DNA of 64,000 nucleotides from Undibacter mobilis (lineage in GTDB: Bacteria > Pseudomonadota > Alphaproteobacteria > Rhizobiales > Xanthobacteraceae): the NCBI RefSeq assembly GCF_003367195.1, contig NZ_QRGO01000001.1:916501-980500 (forward strand), read 5' to 3'. Below are positions 35,745 to 44,724 of this stretch, in pieces. A program made the position numbers and the translations under genes. Position 1 is the stretch's first letter. Every line of letters begins with the position of its first letter. The notes under the pieces are model-generated. The model was not told where the DNA came from. It saw only the letters and a program-made list of their open reading frames with translations, and did not search any database.

Positions 35745-36517
35745 AACCAGTATTCCCAGGCGAAATACACCGTCAGCAGCGCGCCGATCACGGTGACGGC
35801 GATGCGCATGACGTGGCGCGGCGCCACCTTGGCGAGCGCGGCGCCGATCTGGCCGCCGATGATCGAGCCGGCCATCATGATAAGGGCCGGCATCCAGACG
35901 ACGGCGCCCTTGACGATGAAGACGGCCGCGGCCGCGAAGGTGTTGAGACCGCCCACCAGATTCTTCGCGACATTGGCGGAGCGATAATCGCCGCGGGTCG
36001 CGACCGACATGACACCGAGGATCAGCACACCGACGCCGGCGCCGAAATAACCGCCATAGACCGACACCGGCAGCAGCACTTTCAGATTGGTGACGCTGAA
36101 GTCGATGGCGCGGCCCTTGCGCGCGGCGCGCGCCTGCGCCCATTCGCCGATCGGCTTGGCGAAGGCGAACAGCACCGTGGCGAAGCCGAGCAGCAGCGGC
36201 ACGAGTACGGCGAAGAGACGCTGCGGCGTCGCCAGCAGCAGCCCCGCACCGAGCACCGCGCCCAGCATCGAGGCCACCACCATGCCGGCGAAGGCACGAT
36301 CGAGCTTCGGCAACTGGCCGCGGTCGGACATCGCGGCCAGAAATACGCCGGGAAAGGTCGAAACCAGGTTGCAGATGGTCGCGGTCTGCGGGGGGAGGCC
36401 GGCGGCAAGCAGCGCCGGGTAAGTGATGACCGCAGCGCCGCCGACCAGGGACGTCAGAAGCCCGCCGCCAATGCCGGCAAAAAACAGCATAGAGGCGGTG
36501 TGGAGGGTTATTTCCAT
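35741..36517 (-). CDS. TauE/SafE family membrane exporter
   Basis: 258 residues from the ATG at 36517-36515. Upstream in-frame codons run into a palindromic repeat. About eight hydrophobic segments, with the family's glycine-rich start I-G-G-G-L-L-T-S-L-V-G-G-A and the inverted-repeat counterpart G-V-G-V-L-I-L in the middle. Members are proposed exporters of sulfite, sulfoacetate or other organic anions. Its gene overlaps the end of the hydrolase gene by four bases, tail to tail. Confidence 0.82.
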   Translation of the reverse strand: MEITLHTASMLFFAGIGGGLLTSLVGGAAVITYPALLAAGLPPQTATICNLVSTFPGVFLAAMSDRGQLPKLDRAFAGMVVASMLGAVLGAGLLLATPQRLFAVLVPLLLGFATVLFAFAKPIGEWAQARAARKGRAIDFSVTNLKVLLPVSVYGGYFGAGVGVLILGVMSVATRGDYRSANVAKNLVGGLNTFAAAAVFIVKGAVVWMPALIMMAGSIIGGQIGAALAKVAPRHVMRIAVTVIGALLTVYFAWEYWF

Positions 36518-36523
36518 TGGCAT

Positions 36524-36605
36524 GTCATGCCCCGCGAAAGCGGGGCATCCAGTACACCGCAAAGCTCAGGTGACGACTGGATCGCCCGCTTTCGCGGGCG
36601 ATGAC
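36524..36605. repeat. Dispersed composite palindrome between gcdH and the TauE/SafE gene
   Basis: Two inner hairpins, GCCCCGC-GAAA-GCGGGGC and CGCCCGC-TTTC-GCGGGCG, bounded by GTCATGCC and GCGATGAC. The element also has ATCCAGT and ACTGGAT as an inner inverted pair, so the whole 82 bases can fold on itself. Related to the element at 14538. Confidence 0.7.
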
Positions 36606-36614
36606 GACGTTCAC

Positions 36615-37832
36615 TTAGAAAAACGCCTGAATGCCGGTCTGCGCGCGGCCGAGGATCAGCGCGTGGATGTCATGCGTACCCTCGTAGGTGTTGACCGTCT
36701 CGAGGTTCGCGACGTGACGCATCACGTGATACTCGCTCGAGATGCCGTTGCCGCCGTGCATGTCGCGGGCGACGCGGGCGATGTCGAGCGCCTTGCCGCA
36801 GTTGTTGCGCTTCATCAGCGAGATCGACGGCGGGGCGGCGCGGCCGGCTTCGATCATGCGGCCGAGGCGCAGACAGCCCGCCAGGCCGAGCGCGATTTCG
36901 GTCTGCATGTCGGCGAGCTTCTTCTGCACGAGCTGCGTCGCTGCCAGCGGCCGGTTGAACTGCTTGCGGTCGAGCGTGTACTGGCGCGCGGCGTGCCAGC
37001 AGAACTCGGCGGCGCCCATGACGCCCCAGGCGATGCCGTAGCGCGCATTGTTGAGGCAGCCGAACGGACCCGACAGTCCCTGCACATTCGGCAGGATGTT
37101 CTCTTCGGGAATGACGCAGTCGGCGAGCACGATCTCGCCGGTGGTCGAGGCGCGCAGCGACAGCTTGCCCTGGATCTTCGGCGTCGAGAAACCCTTGGTG
37201 CCGCGCTCGACGATGAAGCCGCGGATGACGCCATCGAGCTTGGCCCACACCACCGCGATGTCGGCGAAGGGCGCGTTGGAAATCCAGGTCTTGGCGCCGT
37301 TGAGCTTGAAGCCGCCGGCCACCTTCTCGGCGCGCGTCACCATCGAGCCCGGATCGGAGCCGTGATCCGGCTCGGTGAGGCCGAAGCAGCCGACCATCTC
37401 GCCCGAGGCGAGCTTGGGCAGATATTTGCGGCGCTGCTCCTCGGAGCCATAGGCATAGATCGGATACATGACGAGCGAAGACTGCACCGACATGGTCGAA
37501 CGATAGCCGCTATCGACGCGCTCGATCTCGCGGGCGATCAGGCCGTAGGCGACATAGCCGAGGCCCGCGCCGCCGTATTCCTCTGGAATGGTCGGGCCGA
37601 GCAGGCCGAGCTTGCCCATCTCCTTCAAATTGTTCGGATCGTGCGTCTCGTTGAGATAGGCCTCGGTGACGCGCGGCATCAGGTAATCTTCGGCGAAGCC
37701 CTTGGCGGTGTCGCGCACCATGCGCTCTTCCTCGGAAAGGTCGAACTCGAGGCCGAGCGGGTCCTCCCACTGGAAGTCGCGGTCCTTCAAGATCGAAGGC
37801 TTGGCGGGGCGCTTCTCGGCGGCTTGCGACAT
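36615..37832 (-). CDS. gcdH: Glutaryl-CoA dehydrogenase
   Basis: 405 residues from the ATG at 37832-37830, preceded by AAAGGAG. Acyl-CoA dehydrogenase fold. The C-terminal segment [14 protein letters not shown] with catalytic E384 is typical of glutaryl-CoA dehydrogenase. FAD-binding features [12 protein letters not shown] and K-T-W-I-S-N are present. It oxidatively decarboxylates glutaryl-CoA to crotonyl-CoA in lysine, tryptophan and aromatic catabolism. Its own promoter is likely (37878-37904). Confidence 0.93.
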   Translation of the reverse strand: MSQAAEKRPAKPSILKDRDFQWEDPLGLEFDLSEEERMVRDTAKGFAEDYLMPRVTEAYLNETHDPNNLKEMGKLGLLGPTIPEEYGGAGLGYVAYGLIAREIERVDSGYRSTMSVQSSLVMYPIYAYGSEEQRRKYLPKLASGEMVGCFGLTEPDHGSDPGSMVTRAEKVAGGFKLNGAKTWISNAPFADIAVVWAKLDGVIRGFIVERGTKGFSTPKIQGKLSLRASTTGEIVLADCVIPEENILPNVQGLSGPFGCLNNARYGIAWGVMGAAEFCWHAARQYTLDRKQFNRPLAATQLVQKKLADMQTEIALGLAGCLRLGRMIEAGRAAPPSISLMKRNNCGKALDIARVARDMHGGNGISSEYHVMRHVANLETVNTYEGTHDIHALILGRAQTGIQAFF

Positions 37833-37877
37833 GGAAACTCCTTTGGGACGGCCCGGGACGGAACAAGTGCGGACGTC

Positions 37878-37904
37878 ATTATAGGCCGAAATGGCGGCGG
37901 GCAA
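37878..37904 (-). promoter_or_regulatory. gcdH: Promoter of gcdH
   Basis: On the minus strand TTGCCC (37904-37899) and a consensus TATAAT (37883-37878) with a 15-base spacer, about 45 bases before the gcdH start. The -10 is perfect, the spacer short. Confidence 0.5.
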
Positions 37905-37983
37905 GAGCGGGCGAAATGCTGCGGACGCGCGTCATCGCCCCTGTTGTTGAGTGGCCCGGGGTGGCCTGCCTTCCCCTCTCCGT

Positions 37984-38322
37984 CCCCGGCAAAAGCCGGG
38001 GGGGATGGAGCGCCGCGAGGCGCTCTTTGTGGATCGCACCTTGTGGGTGCGAGGCTTCTCCCTGCGACAGGAGAAACCCGCGCCCCGCGGCGCTCCATCG
38101 CGGTGTCTTGTCGGCGCACGGGCCGCGCTTTCGGCGGCTGATCTGCCTTTCGGCAGGTAGCACACGCCGTCAGCAAGCTCCTTGCGGGAGGTCCTTGTGC
38201 CTCCGGGCGGAGCCCCGTCGCCGCCCGAGCCCGGAGGATACGTCCTCCCCCGGCCGCGGGCACCGCGTCCTCTTCCCACTGAAACGACGCCTCATGACAG
38301 CGCCCCCGGCCGGAACAGGACG
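37984..38322 (-). ncRNA. Candidate structured non-coding RNA (hairpin chain)
   Basis: Downstream (leftward) of a near-consensus promoter lie many strong inverted repeats. Examples: CCTCCGGGC/GCCCGGAGG (38200-38208 with 38229-38237), GGAGGA/TCCTCC (38233-38238 with 38243-38248), TTCTCC/GGAGAA (38056-38061 with 38070-38075), CGCACC/GGTGCG (38035-38040 with 38046-38051), GAGCGCC/GGCGCTC (38008-38014 with 38019-38025) and CCCCGGC-AAAA-GCCGGGG (37984-38001). The first two share GGAGG and exclude each other. No tmRNA, RNase P or SRP signature is seen. The 3' end is unclear since no T-run follows. It may be an RNA gene, a leader, or a dense repeat block. Confidence 0.35.
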
Positions 38323-38328
38323 ATAGTG

Positions 38329-38357
38329 TATATAGTCCTATATGAGGTCGCCGTCAA
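38329..38357 (-). promoter_or_regulatory. Near-consensus sigma70 promoter before the hairpin chain
   Basis: Minus strand: TTGACG (38357-38352), 17-base spacer, TATATA (38334-38329). A small perfect inverted repeat, ATATAG/CTATAT (38330-38343), overlaps the -10. No coding gene follows for about 490 bases. Confidence 0.55.
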
Positions 38358-38483
38358 GAATAAAATCCGCCCCCCCCTTCCGAAGAGCATCGCGCCAGCG
38401 ACGCTCCTCAGGATGAGGCCGGTTGGATGCCTCGCCCGCAGCAAACGCTCTTCCCCTCTCCCACAAGGGGAGAGGGAAGGAAG

Positions 38484-38518
38484 AAAAACAAAAACCCCGC
38501 CGGACATGTCCGACGGGG
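38484..38518 (-). terminator. Intrinsic terminator of the HU gene
   Basis: On the minus strand an 11-12 bp stem (CCCCG-T-CGGACA with TGTCCG-G-CGGGG, one U-G pair) is followed by TTTTTGTTTTT. It lies 27 bases after the HU stop. The U-G pair, which would be a C-A mismatch in the other strand's RNA, shows the minus strand is the functional one. Confidence 0.85.
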
Positions 38519-38545
38519 CTTTGCATGCCAGAAGGATGCGATCGA

Positions 38546-38863
38546 TCAGATCGCTTCCTTGAGGTCCTTGGCGGCGCGGAACGCGACCTTCTTCGACGCC
38601 TTGATCTTGATCGCTTCGCCGGTCGCCGGATTGCGGCCCATGCGGGCGGCGCGCTTGCGAACCTGGAGAATGCCGAGGCCGGCGATCTTGACCCGCTCGC
38701 CCTTCTTCAGATGCTTGGTGATCATCGCGACCAGCTCGTCGAGCATCTCGACGCCCTGCTTCTTGGTCAGCTGGTGCTGCTCGGCCAGAGCGTAGGCGAG
38801 CTGCTTCAGGGTGACCGGCTTGGCAGCCTTCGGCTTCGCCGAGGCCGCGGGTTTCGTAGCCAT
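38546..38863 (-). CDS. HU-family DNA-binding protein
   Basis: 105 residues. An Ala/Lys/Pro-rich N-terminal tail of about 17 residues is followed by a standard HU/IHF fold with the beta-arm A-R-M-G-R-N-P-A-T-G-E and the end K-V-A-F-R-A-A-K-D-L. The tail makes it longer than the usual 90-residue HU. Bends and compacts DNA. A strong intrinsic terminator follows. Confidence 0.92.
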   Translation of the reverse strand: MATKPAASAKPKAAKPVTLKQLAYALAEQHQLTKKQGVEMLDELVAMITKHLKKGERVKIAGLGILQVRKRAARMGRNPATGEAIKIKASKKVAFRAAKDLKEAI

Positions 38864-38955
38864 AGATAAGCTCCTTCAAGCGCAAAATGCGCTGTTTGAA
38901 GCACTATGAGATTCGCCAATTAACGCAAGCGATTGCCGCGTATTGGGGGGCGGAT

Positions 38956-39026
38956 AATCACAGGAAGCTGTGATTTAGGCCCTTGGATAGGGCATTTTCA
39001 GCACAGATGGGGCCGCCAGGCCCCAT
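38956..39026. promoter_or_regulatory. Group of hairpins between the antiporter and HU genes
   Basis: Three inverted repeats in tandem: AATCACAG-GAAG-CTGTGATT (38956-38975), GCCCT/AGGGC just after it, and ATGGGGCC-GCCA-GGCCCCAT (39007-39026). The last can end the leftward antiporter transcript. The first lies about 95 bases upstream of HU and may be an operator or leader hairpin of that gene. Confidence 0.4.
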
Positions 39027-39095
39027 GCCGCAGGGCTTTTTGGCGGTATGATGGCGACGAAACCGCCGCCCCCGGCAGGGCCGATTCGGCCTCCA

Positions 39096-40508
39096 TCACC
39101 GGAAGAAGATGACGGTGATCAGCACGAACAGCGGCAGCAGGATCGCGCCCGACCACGCCATGTAGCCGAAGAAGCTGGGCATCTTGATGCCCCGCTCCTC
39201 GCAGATCGACTTCACCATGAAGTTCGGCGCATTGCCGATATAGGTGTTGGCGCCCATGAACACGGCGCCGGCCGAGATCGCCAGCAGCGTCTTGAACAGC
39301 GGCCCCATCAGCGCCTGGGCGTCGCCGCCGGCGAGATTGAAGAACACCAGATAAGTCGGTGCATTGTCGAGGAAGCTCGACAGCGCGCCGGTCAGCCAGA
39401 AGTAAGCGGCGTTGATCGGCTGGCCGTCGGCCGCGGTGACGAAGGCGAGCAGCGGCGCCAGATGCCCGTCCTTGCCGGCGCGCAAAATTGCCAGCGCCGG
39501 AATGATGGTGATGAAGATGCCGGCGAACAGGAACGCCACCTCCTGGATCGGCGCCCAGGTGAAGGCGTTCTCGATGCGGATGTTACGCCGGGTCGTTCGC
39601 CATGACAGGTAAGCGAGCGCCAGCAGCACCACGTCGCGGATCAGACCTTCCAGTGGAACGGCATTGCCGAAACCAACCGGAATCGAAATGCCCGGCTTCC
39701 AGATGCCGCTGAACAGCACCGCGCCGACGATGCCGGCGAGATAGAGAACGTTGTGCAGCCCCTCGATCCTGATCTCGCGCTCGGCCGGATGCGCCGCGCG
39801 CCGGTGGCGTTCCTGACGCCAGTAATAACTGTCGATGGCGAAGAACAGCGCCAGCAGGATTACGGCCGACACCGCCATCGGCGGGAACATGGCATTCAGC
39901 GTCCAGAGAAAATCGACGCCCTTGAGGAAGCCGAGAAACAGCGGCGGATCGCCGAGCGGCGTCAGCGAGCCGCCGATATTGGCGACGAGGAAAATAAAGA
40001 AGACGAAGACGTGGACGTTGCGATCGCGGTTCTTGTTGGCGACGATCAGCGGCCGGATCAGCAACATCGACGCGCCGGTCGTGCCGACCACGCTGGCAGC
40101 GAAGGTGCCGATGGCCAGGATCGACGTGTTGGTCGCCGGATTGCCGGCGAGATTGCCGGCGACGCGAATGCCGCCGGAGACGACGAACAGCGCAAACAGC
40201 AGAATGATGAAGGGCAGATATTCAAGCGCGGCCGTGTGCACCAGCTCGGTCGCCGTCACCGGAAGCCCGAACAAAATGGCGCAAGGGATGAGAAACACCA
40301 CCGCCCAGAAGGCCGACACCTTGCCAAAATTGTGTTCCCAGAAATGCTGGGCGAACAGCGGGAACAGTGCGATCGACAACAGCATGCCGACAAATGGCAG
40401 CGCCCAGAGGAGGCTCATGGTCGCGCCGTCAAGATGCGCGCCTTCGGCGGCCAGCGCATGGCCGGACAACGCCGCGGTCAACAGCGCGGCACAGACGATC
40501 CGTTTCAT
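39096..40508 (-). CDS. Sodium/proton antiporter, NhaD-like
   Basis: 470 residues from the ATG at 40508-40506 with GGGAGGAA upstream. A signal-like N-terminus (M-K-R-I-V-C-A-A-L-L-T ... A-L-A-A-E) then about a dozen membrane segments of the ion transporter (IT) superfamily. The conserved loops G-G-S-L-T-P-L-G-D-P-P-L-F and S-S-F-L-D-N-A-P-T-Y match NhaD-type Na+/H+ antiporters rather than ArsB. Likely Na+ or H+ homeostasis. Confidence 0.87.
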   Translation of the reverse strand: MKRIVCAALLTAALSGHALAAEGAHLDGATMSLLWALPFVGMLLSIALFPLFAQHFWEHNFGKVSAFWAVVFLIPCAILFGLPVTATELVHTAALEYLPFIILLFALFVVSGGIRVAGNLAGNPATNTSILAIGTFAASVVGTTGASMLLIRPLIVANKNRDRNVHVFVFFIFLVANIGGSLTPLGDPPLFLGFLKGVDFLWTLNAMFPPMAVSAVILLALFFAIDSYYWRQERHRRAAHPAEREIRIEGLHNVLYLAGIVGAVLFSGIWKPGISIPVGFGNAVPLEGLIRDVVLLALAYLSWRTTRRNIRIENAFTWAPIQEVAFLFAGIFITIIPALAILRAGKDGHLAPLLAFVTAADGQPINAAYFWLTGALSSFLDNAPTYLVFFNLAGGDAQALMGPLFKTLLAISAGAVFMGANTYIGNAPNFMVKSICEERGIKMPSFFGYMAWSGAILLPLFVLITVIFFR

Positions 40509-40580
40509 CAGTTCCTCCCCCCGAGACTGCGTTATTTCTGCCCGCAATATTCGGAGGAGGCAAGTTGATGATCCACTCCC

Positions 40581-40683
40581 GTTACTCCGGACGCCGCGAC
40601 AGCGGCGATCCGAAATCCAGCGGCAGGGTCAAAATGCGCTGCTGGATTCCGGGTTCGCGCGTTACACGGCGCCCCGGAATGAC
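40581..40683. repeat. Degenerate copy of the TCATTCC palindrome
   Basis: Right end CCGGAATGAC is intact. The left end GTTACTCCGG differs at two positions from GTCATTCCGG. An inner ATCCAGC/GCTGGAT pair remains. It lies between tadD and the antiporter gene. Confidence 0.6.
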
Positions 40684-40692
40684 GGAGAGTTC

Positions 40693-41262
40693 TTATTCGA
40701 TGGCCTTGGCCCGGCGCGCACTTTCCTCAAGCAGGCGCAAATTGCTCAGCACATAGGTGTTGCCGGGCGCGCGCCGCCGCGCTTCCTCGAGCTTCTGGCG
40801 TGCCCGCGCGGTGTCCCCACGCAGCATGTAGGAGTAGCCCTGGTTGTTGATGATCTCGACCTTGGGGCCGGCCAGCCGGATCGCCTGACCATAGGCGCGG
40901 TCGGCCAGATCGAAGCGCTTCAAGTGATCGTAGGAAGCGGCGAGATCGAGCCACGCCTCGGCATCGTTGGGATGCTGTTCGACGGCGCGGCGGAAATGTT
41001 TTTCGGCCATGCCGTAATTAGTTGCGCGAAAGTAGGCCTTGCCGGTGGCAAGATCGTCGGCCGGATCGGCGCCGAGCAGCCGGCCGGCCGGCGTCGGCTC
41101 GCCGAACGGCGCCGTGGTCTCATCCTGCGGCGTCGCCGCGGCGAAGGCATCGGCGCCGGCTTTCTCACCGGCATCCGAGAATGAATCGCCGACCGTGTTG
41201 CAGCCCGCAAGCACAAGGCTCACGCACGCCGCCAGCACGAGCCGGCCGAAAACCTGACGCAT
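40693..41262 (-). CDS. tadD: TPR lipoprotein TadD of the tad pilus system
   Basis: 189 residues from the ATG at 41262-41260. Lipoprotein signal with L-A-G-C lipobox near residue 21. Three to four tetratricopeptide-like repeats follow (A-E-K-H-F-R-R-A-V-E-Q-H-P-N-D-A-E-A-W, then D-R-A-Y-G-Q-A-I-R-L-A). TadD is the pilotin-like TPR protein of Flp pilus machines. Last gene of the leftward tad run. Confidence 0.85.
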   Translation of the reverse strand: MRQVFGRLVLAACVSLVLAGCNTVGDSFSDAGEKAGADAFAAATPQDETTAPFGEPTPAGRLLGADPADDLATGKAYFRATNYGMAEKHFRRAVEQHPNDAEAWLDLAASYDHLKRFDLADRAYGQAIRLAGPKVEIINNQGYSYMLRGDTARARQKLEEARRRAPGNTYVLSNLRLLEESARRAKAIE

Positions 41263-41372
41263 ACAACCCCCGAGCAACCTTAACCGATGCCGATCAGACT
41301 AGTTGACGCGAGTTAATGCTCATGCCGGACGGTAACGGGAAATTACCGACAATTTTCCGCATCATTTGCGGA

Positions 41373-42326
41373 TCAAAAGTAACCGCCGGATGACAAACGC
41401 ACGATCACCGGCAGCAGGATGACGACGAACAGCACCGGGAAGATGCAGACCATCATCGGCACCGACAGTTTGGCCGGCAGCGCATAGGCTTTCTCCTCGG
41501 CCCGCGCCATGCGCTTGTGCCGCATGTCGTCGGAATAAACGCGCAGCGCGTCGGTGATCGAGGAGCCGAGGTCGATCGACTGGTTGATCAGCGTGGCGAA
41601 GGCGCGCGCTTCGTCCAGCGCCAGCCGGTCGGCGAAGCGCTCCAGCGCGTCCTTCAGGTTGCGGCCGGCGCGGACTTCCAGATTGGTCATGTGAATGTTG
41701 GCGGTGAGCGAAGGATAGCTCTCGCCCATTTCGCGGCAGACGCGCTCCAGCGCCGCTTCCATCGACAGGCCGGCATTGGAGCAGACCACCAGAAGATCGA
41801 GAAAGTCCGGGAAGCCGGAGCGGTGCTCCTCGGTGCGCGCCGAAATCCGTTTGTCGATATAGACGCTGGGGCCGACATAACCGGCGACGCCGCCGACCAT
41901 GACGGCCAGCCATTTCATCGTGCCCTGCAGCGGCCAGACCAGCGGCAGCAGAAAGAACGCCGCCGCGGCCAGCAGGATCGCAAGCAGCGTGCGCCCGGCA
42001 AAGAACAGCGCCACGCCCCTGGAATCGTAGATGCCGGCCTGGATGAGACGCCGGCGCAACACACGCATTGACTCCTCGTCGGCCGAATAGTGCTTGTTGG
42101 TGTAGTCGATGATGCGGCCCACCGCCTTGGCGCTGGAATAGCGCAGCGCGTTGCGCGAATTGCGCGGCGCGTCCATGAGACGGGCGTGGCGGCGCTTCAC
42201 CGAGACACGCGCGCGCGTCACCGCCATCACCGCGAAGGCCAGCGTGCCGGCGGCGAGAAACACCAGCAGCGTCAGCAGCACGCTCTGGCTGTCACGAAAC
42301 GTGCGGGCAACGATATCCGCGAGCAT
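41373..42326 (-). CDS. tadC: Tad pilus inner-membrane platform protein TadC
   Basis: 317 residues. Type II secretion F domain with the F-L-D-L-L-V-V-C-S-N-A-G-L-S-M-E-A-A-L region and three to four membrane helices, the last at the C-terminal end. It forms the platform with TadB. Five bases downstream of tadB. Confidence 0.92.
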   Translation of the reverse strand: MLADIVARTFRDSQSVLLTLLVFLAAGTLAFAVMAVTRARVSVKRRHARLMDAPRNSRNALRYSSAKAVGRIIDYTNKHYSADEESMRVLRRRLIQAGIYDSRGVALFFAGRTLLAILLAAAAFFLLPLVWPLQGTMKWLAVMVGGVAGYVGPSVYIDKRISARTEEHRSGFPDFLDLLVVCSNAGLSMEAALERVCREMGESYPSLTANIHMTNLEVRAGRNLKDALERFADRLALDEARAFATLINQSIDLGSSITDALRVYSDDMRHKRMARAEEKAYALPAKLSVPMMVCIFPVLFVVILLPVIVRLSSGGYF

Positions 42327-42331
42327 GGCGG

Positions 42332-43297
42332 TCAGATCCTGAAATTGACCATCTTGAACATGATGATATTGCCGATGCCCATCCAGAAACCGGCCGCGGC
42401 AAGGCCGATCTTGGTCATCGGCTGGTGCCAGACGCTGGCGTAGAAATCCGGCACCATGAACTGGATGACGAAGAACATCAGGATCGGCAGCGACGACAGG
42501 ATCATCGCCGAGGCGCGGCCTTCGGCGGCCAGCGCCCTGACCTTGCGTCGCATCTTGAAGCGCAGGCGGATGACGCCGGACAGGTTCTCCAGAATCTCGC
42601 CGAGATTGCCGCCAGTCGAGGTCTGGATCGCCACCGCGGTGACGAACAGCGGCAGGTCGTCGGTGCCGACGCGGAAATAGAGATTGCGCATCGCGGTTTC
42701 GAGATCGGCGCCGTAGGTGATTTCATCGCCGACGATGCCGAACTCCGAGCCGATCGGATCGGCCATTTCGCGCGCCACCATCGAGATCGCCACCGGCACC
42801 GGATGACCGGCGCGCAGCGAACGCACGATGATGTCGAGGCCGTCGGCGAATTGCGCGCCGAACATCTTCTGGCGGCGCGCGCGCATGAATTTCAGCACCA
42901 GGATCGGCAGCACCAGAGTGGCGAAGACGGCGGCCAGCGCGGCATGGCCGACATTGCCCTCGAACACCGCGACGCCGGCGAAGACGGCGATGGCGCCGAT
43001 GACGATGAACAGAAGAAGGCGGTTAAGACCGATGCTCAGACCGGATTGCAGCAGCAGCCGATTGAGATCGAAAAAGTTGAACCGGTAATCGCCGGCCGCG
43101 GTCAGGCCGCGCTCGCGGCGCAGCTGCACCAGCACGCTTTCGCGGTCGGCATTGGCGTCGACGACCTTGAGCCGGCGGTTGATGTTCTTGCGGTACGAAC
43201 CGGCATTGTAGAAGGCCAGATACATGCCCTCGGCGAACATCGCCGCCGACAGGCCGATCAGGATGTAGAAGAGATAAACGGGGTTGAGATCGAGCAT
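42332..43297 (-). CDS. tadB: Tad pilus inner-membrane platform protein TadB
   Basis: 321 residues. An N-terminal membrane helix, a second hydrophobic pair, then a T2SSF domain with G-L-D-I-I-V-R-S-L-R-A-G-H-P-V-P and T-S-T-G-G-N-L-G-E-I-L, and C-terminal helices. Between cpaF and tadC with 3-5 base gaps, so the three are tightly coupled. Confidence 0.92.
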   Translation of the reverse strand: MLDLNPVYLFYILIGLSAAMFAEGMYLAFYNAGSYRKNINRRLKVVDANADRESVLVQLRRERGLTAAGDYRFNFFDLNRLLLQSGLSIGLNRLLLFIVIGAIAVFAGVAVFEGNVGHAALAAVFATLVLPILVLKFMRARRQKMFGAQFADGLDIIVRSLRAGHPVPVAISMVAREMADPIGSEFGIVGDEITYGADLETAMRNLYFRVGTDDLPLFVTAVAIQTSTGGNLGEILENLSGVIRLRFKMRRKVRALAAEGRASAMILSSLPILMFFVIQFMVPDFYASVWHQPMTKIGLAAAGFWMGIGNIIMFKMVNFRI

Positions 43298-43300
43298 GGA

Positions 43301-44719
43301 CTAGAGCGGCTTCGACGGATCGAAATAGGCGCCCGGCAGCGTCACGCCATGGGTCGCCAGTTCGGCAAGGAAACGCGGGCGCACGCCGGTTGCCTGAAAA
43401 TGGCCTTCGACGGCGCCGTCCGGCCCGGTGCCGGTGCGCACGAATTTGAAGATCTCCTGCATCTGGATGATGTCGCCTTCGAGCCCGGTGACCTCGGCAA
43501 TCGACGTCACCTTGCGCTTGCCGTCGGACTGGCGCGACAGCTGCACCACCATCTGCACCGCGTTGGCGATCTGGCCGCGAATCGAGGCCACCGTCATCGG
43601 CAGACCGGCCATGCCGATCATCTGCTCCAAGCGCGTGATGGCATCGCGCGGCGTGTTGGCGTGGATGGTGGCCATCGAGCCTTCGTGGCCGGTGTTCATC
43701 GCCTGCAACATGTCGAAGGCTTCCTCGCCGCGGCACTCGCCGAGAATGATGCGGTCCGGCCGCATACGCAGCGCGTTCTTGACGAGGTCGCGCTGGCGGA
43801 TTTCGCCTTTGCCTTCGACATTGGGCGGCCGCGTTTCCATGCGGCCGACATGCGGCTGCTGCAGTTGCAATTCCGCGGCGTCCTCGATGGTCAGCAGGCG
43901 CTCCTTCTCCGAGATGAAGGCGGACAGCGCATTCAGCATCGTCGTCTTGCCGGAGCCGGTGCCGCCGGAAATGATGGTCGAGATGCGCGCCTTCACCGCG
44001 GCGGCCAGCACCTCGGCCATTTGCGGGCGCAACGCGCCGACCTCGACCAGGCGCGACAGGTCGAGCTTCTTCTTGGAGAACTTGCGGATCGACACCAGCG
44101 GGCCGTCCACACCGATCGGCCGCACCGCGACGTTGACGCGCGAGCCGTCCGGCAGGCGGGCATCGCACAGCGGATGCGATTCATCGACGCGGCGGCCGAC
44201 CGCCGAGACGATTTTATTGATAATGCGCAGCAGATGCTGCTCGTCCTTGAAGCGCACCGGCAGCGGCTCCAGAACGCCGCCGCGCTCGACATAGACGCAT
44301 TCATGGCCATTGATGAGAATGTCGGCGATGCTCGGGTCCTTGAGCAACGGCTCAAGCGGGCCGAGCCCCGTCATCTCGTCGAGAATTTCCGAGACGAAGT
44401 CGGCCAGTTCCTGCTGATTGAGGGCAAGGCGCTCGGCCAGCACATATTGCGTGACAAGCCCGAGCACCTGGCCACGAACTTCCTCCTCCGGCAGCTTGTC
44501 CAGCGCCGACAGGTTAATCTCCTCGATCAGCTTGCGATGCAGGCGTACCTTGGCGTCGAGCAGCTTGGACGAGAGCAGCGGATTGGCCGCGGGCTCGGCC
44601 GGCACGGGCACCGCCGGCGGCACGATGCTCGGCGCCGTCACTTGCGGCATGGCAACCGTCGGCTCCGGCGTGGCGGGTGGCGGCGATGGCGCGCGGCGCA
44701 GCGAGAAACGTCCGCTCAT
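43301..44719 (-). CDS. cpaF: Tad pilus ATPase CpaF/TadA
   Basis: 472 residues from the ATG at 44719-44717 (a GTG six bases upstream touches the cpaE stop). A Pro-rich N-terminal tail, then the type II/IV secretion ATPase core: Walker A G-G-T-G-S-G-K-T-T at 252-260, Asp box, Walker B and the His-box M-N-T-G-H-E-G-S-M-A-T-I-H-A-N. Powers pilus extension. Confidence 0.95.
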   Translation of the reverse strand: MSGRFSLRRAPSPPPATPEPTVAMPQVTAPSIVPPAVPVPAEPAANPLLSSKLLDAKVRLHRKLIEEINLSALDKLPEEEVRGQVLGLVTQYVLAERLALNQQELADFVSEILDEMTGLGPLEPLLKDPSIADILINGHECVYVERGGVLEPLPVRFKDEQHLLRIINKIVSAVGRRVDESHPLCDARLPDGSRVNVAVRPIGVDGPLVSIRKFSKKKLDLSRLVEVGALRPQMAEVLAAAVKARISTIISGGTGSGKTTMLNALSAFISEKERLLTIEDAAELQLQQPHVGRMETRPPNVEGKGEIRQRDLVKNALRMRPDRIILGECRGEEAFDMLQAMNTGHEGSMATIHANTPRDAITRLEQMIGMAGLPMTVASIRGQIANAVQMVVQLSRQSDGKRKVTSIAEVTGLEGDIIQMQEIFKFVRTGTGPDGAVEGHFQATGVRPRFLAELATHGVTLPGAYFDPSKPL

Positions 44720-44724
44720 GGTCA

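Larger units (their letters stand above)
37833..38545. other. Gene-free block with promoter, hairpin chain and HU terminator
   Basis: 713 bases between gcdH and the HU gene with no convincing protein. From right to left: the HU terminator (38484-38518), an imperfect GGGGAGAGG stem (38450-38479), a leftward promoter (38329-38357), a run of GC-rich hairpins (37984-38248), and the gcdH promoter. Short open frames exist on both strands, but their R/P/G-rich products change with frame and none has family features. Confidence 0.7.

Noticed and set aside
37984..38322. tmRNA, RNase P RNA or SRP RNA in the hairpin block
   Set aside because: No tRNA-like end with GTTCGA, no RNase P core motif, no SRP tetraloop-internal loop pattern seen.
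38182..38562. Short open frames in the hairpin block
   Set aside because: Products are R/P/G-rich, overlap in several frames and cross the HU terminator; no start or family support.
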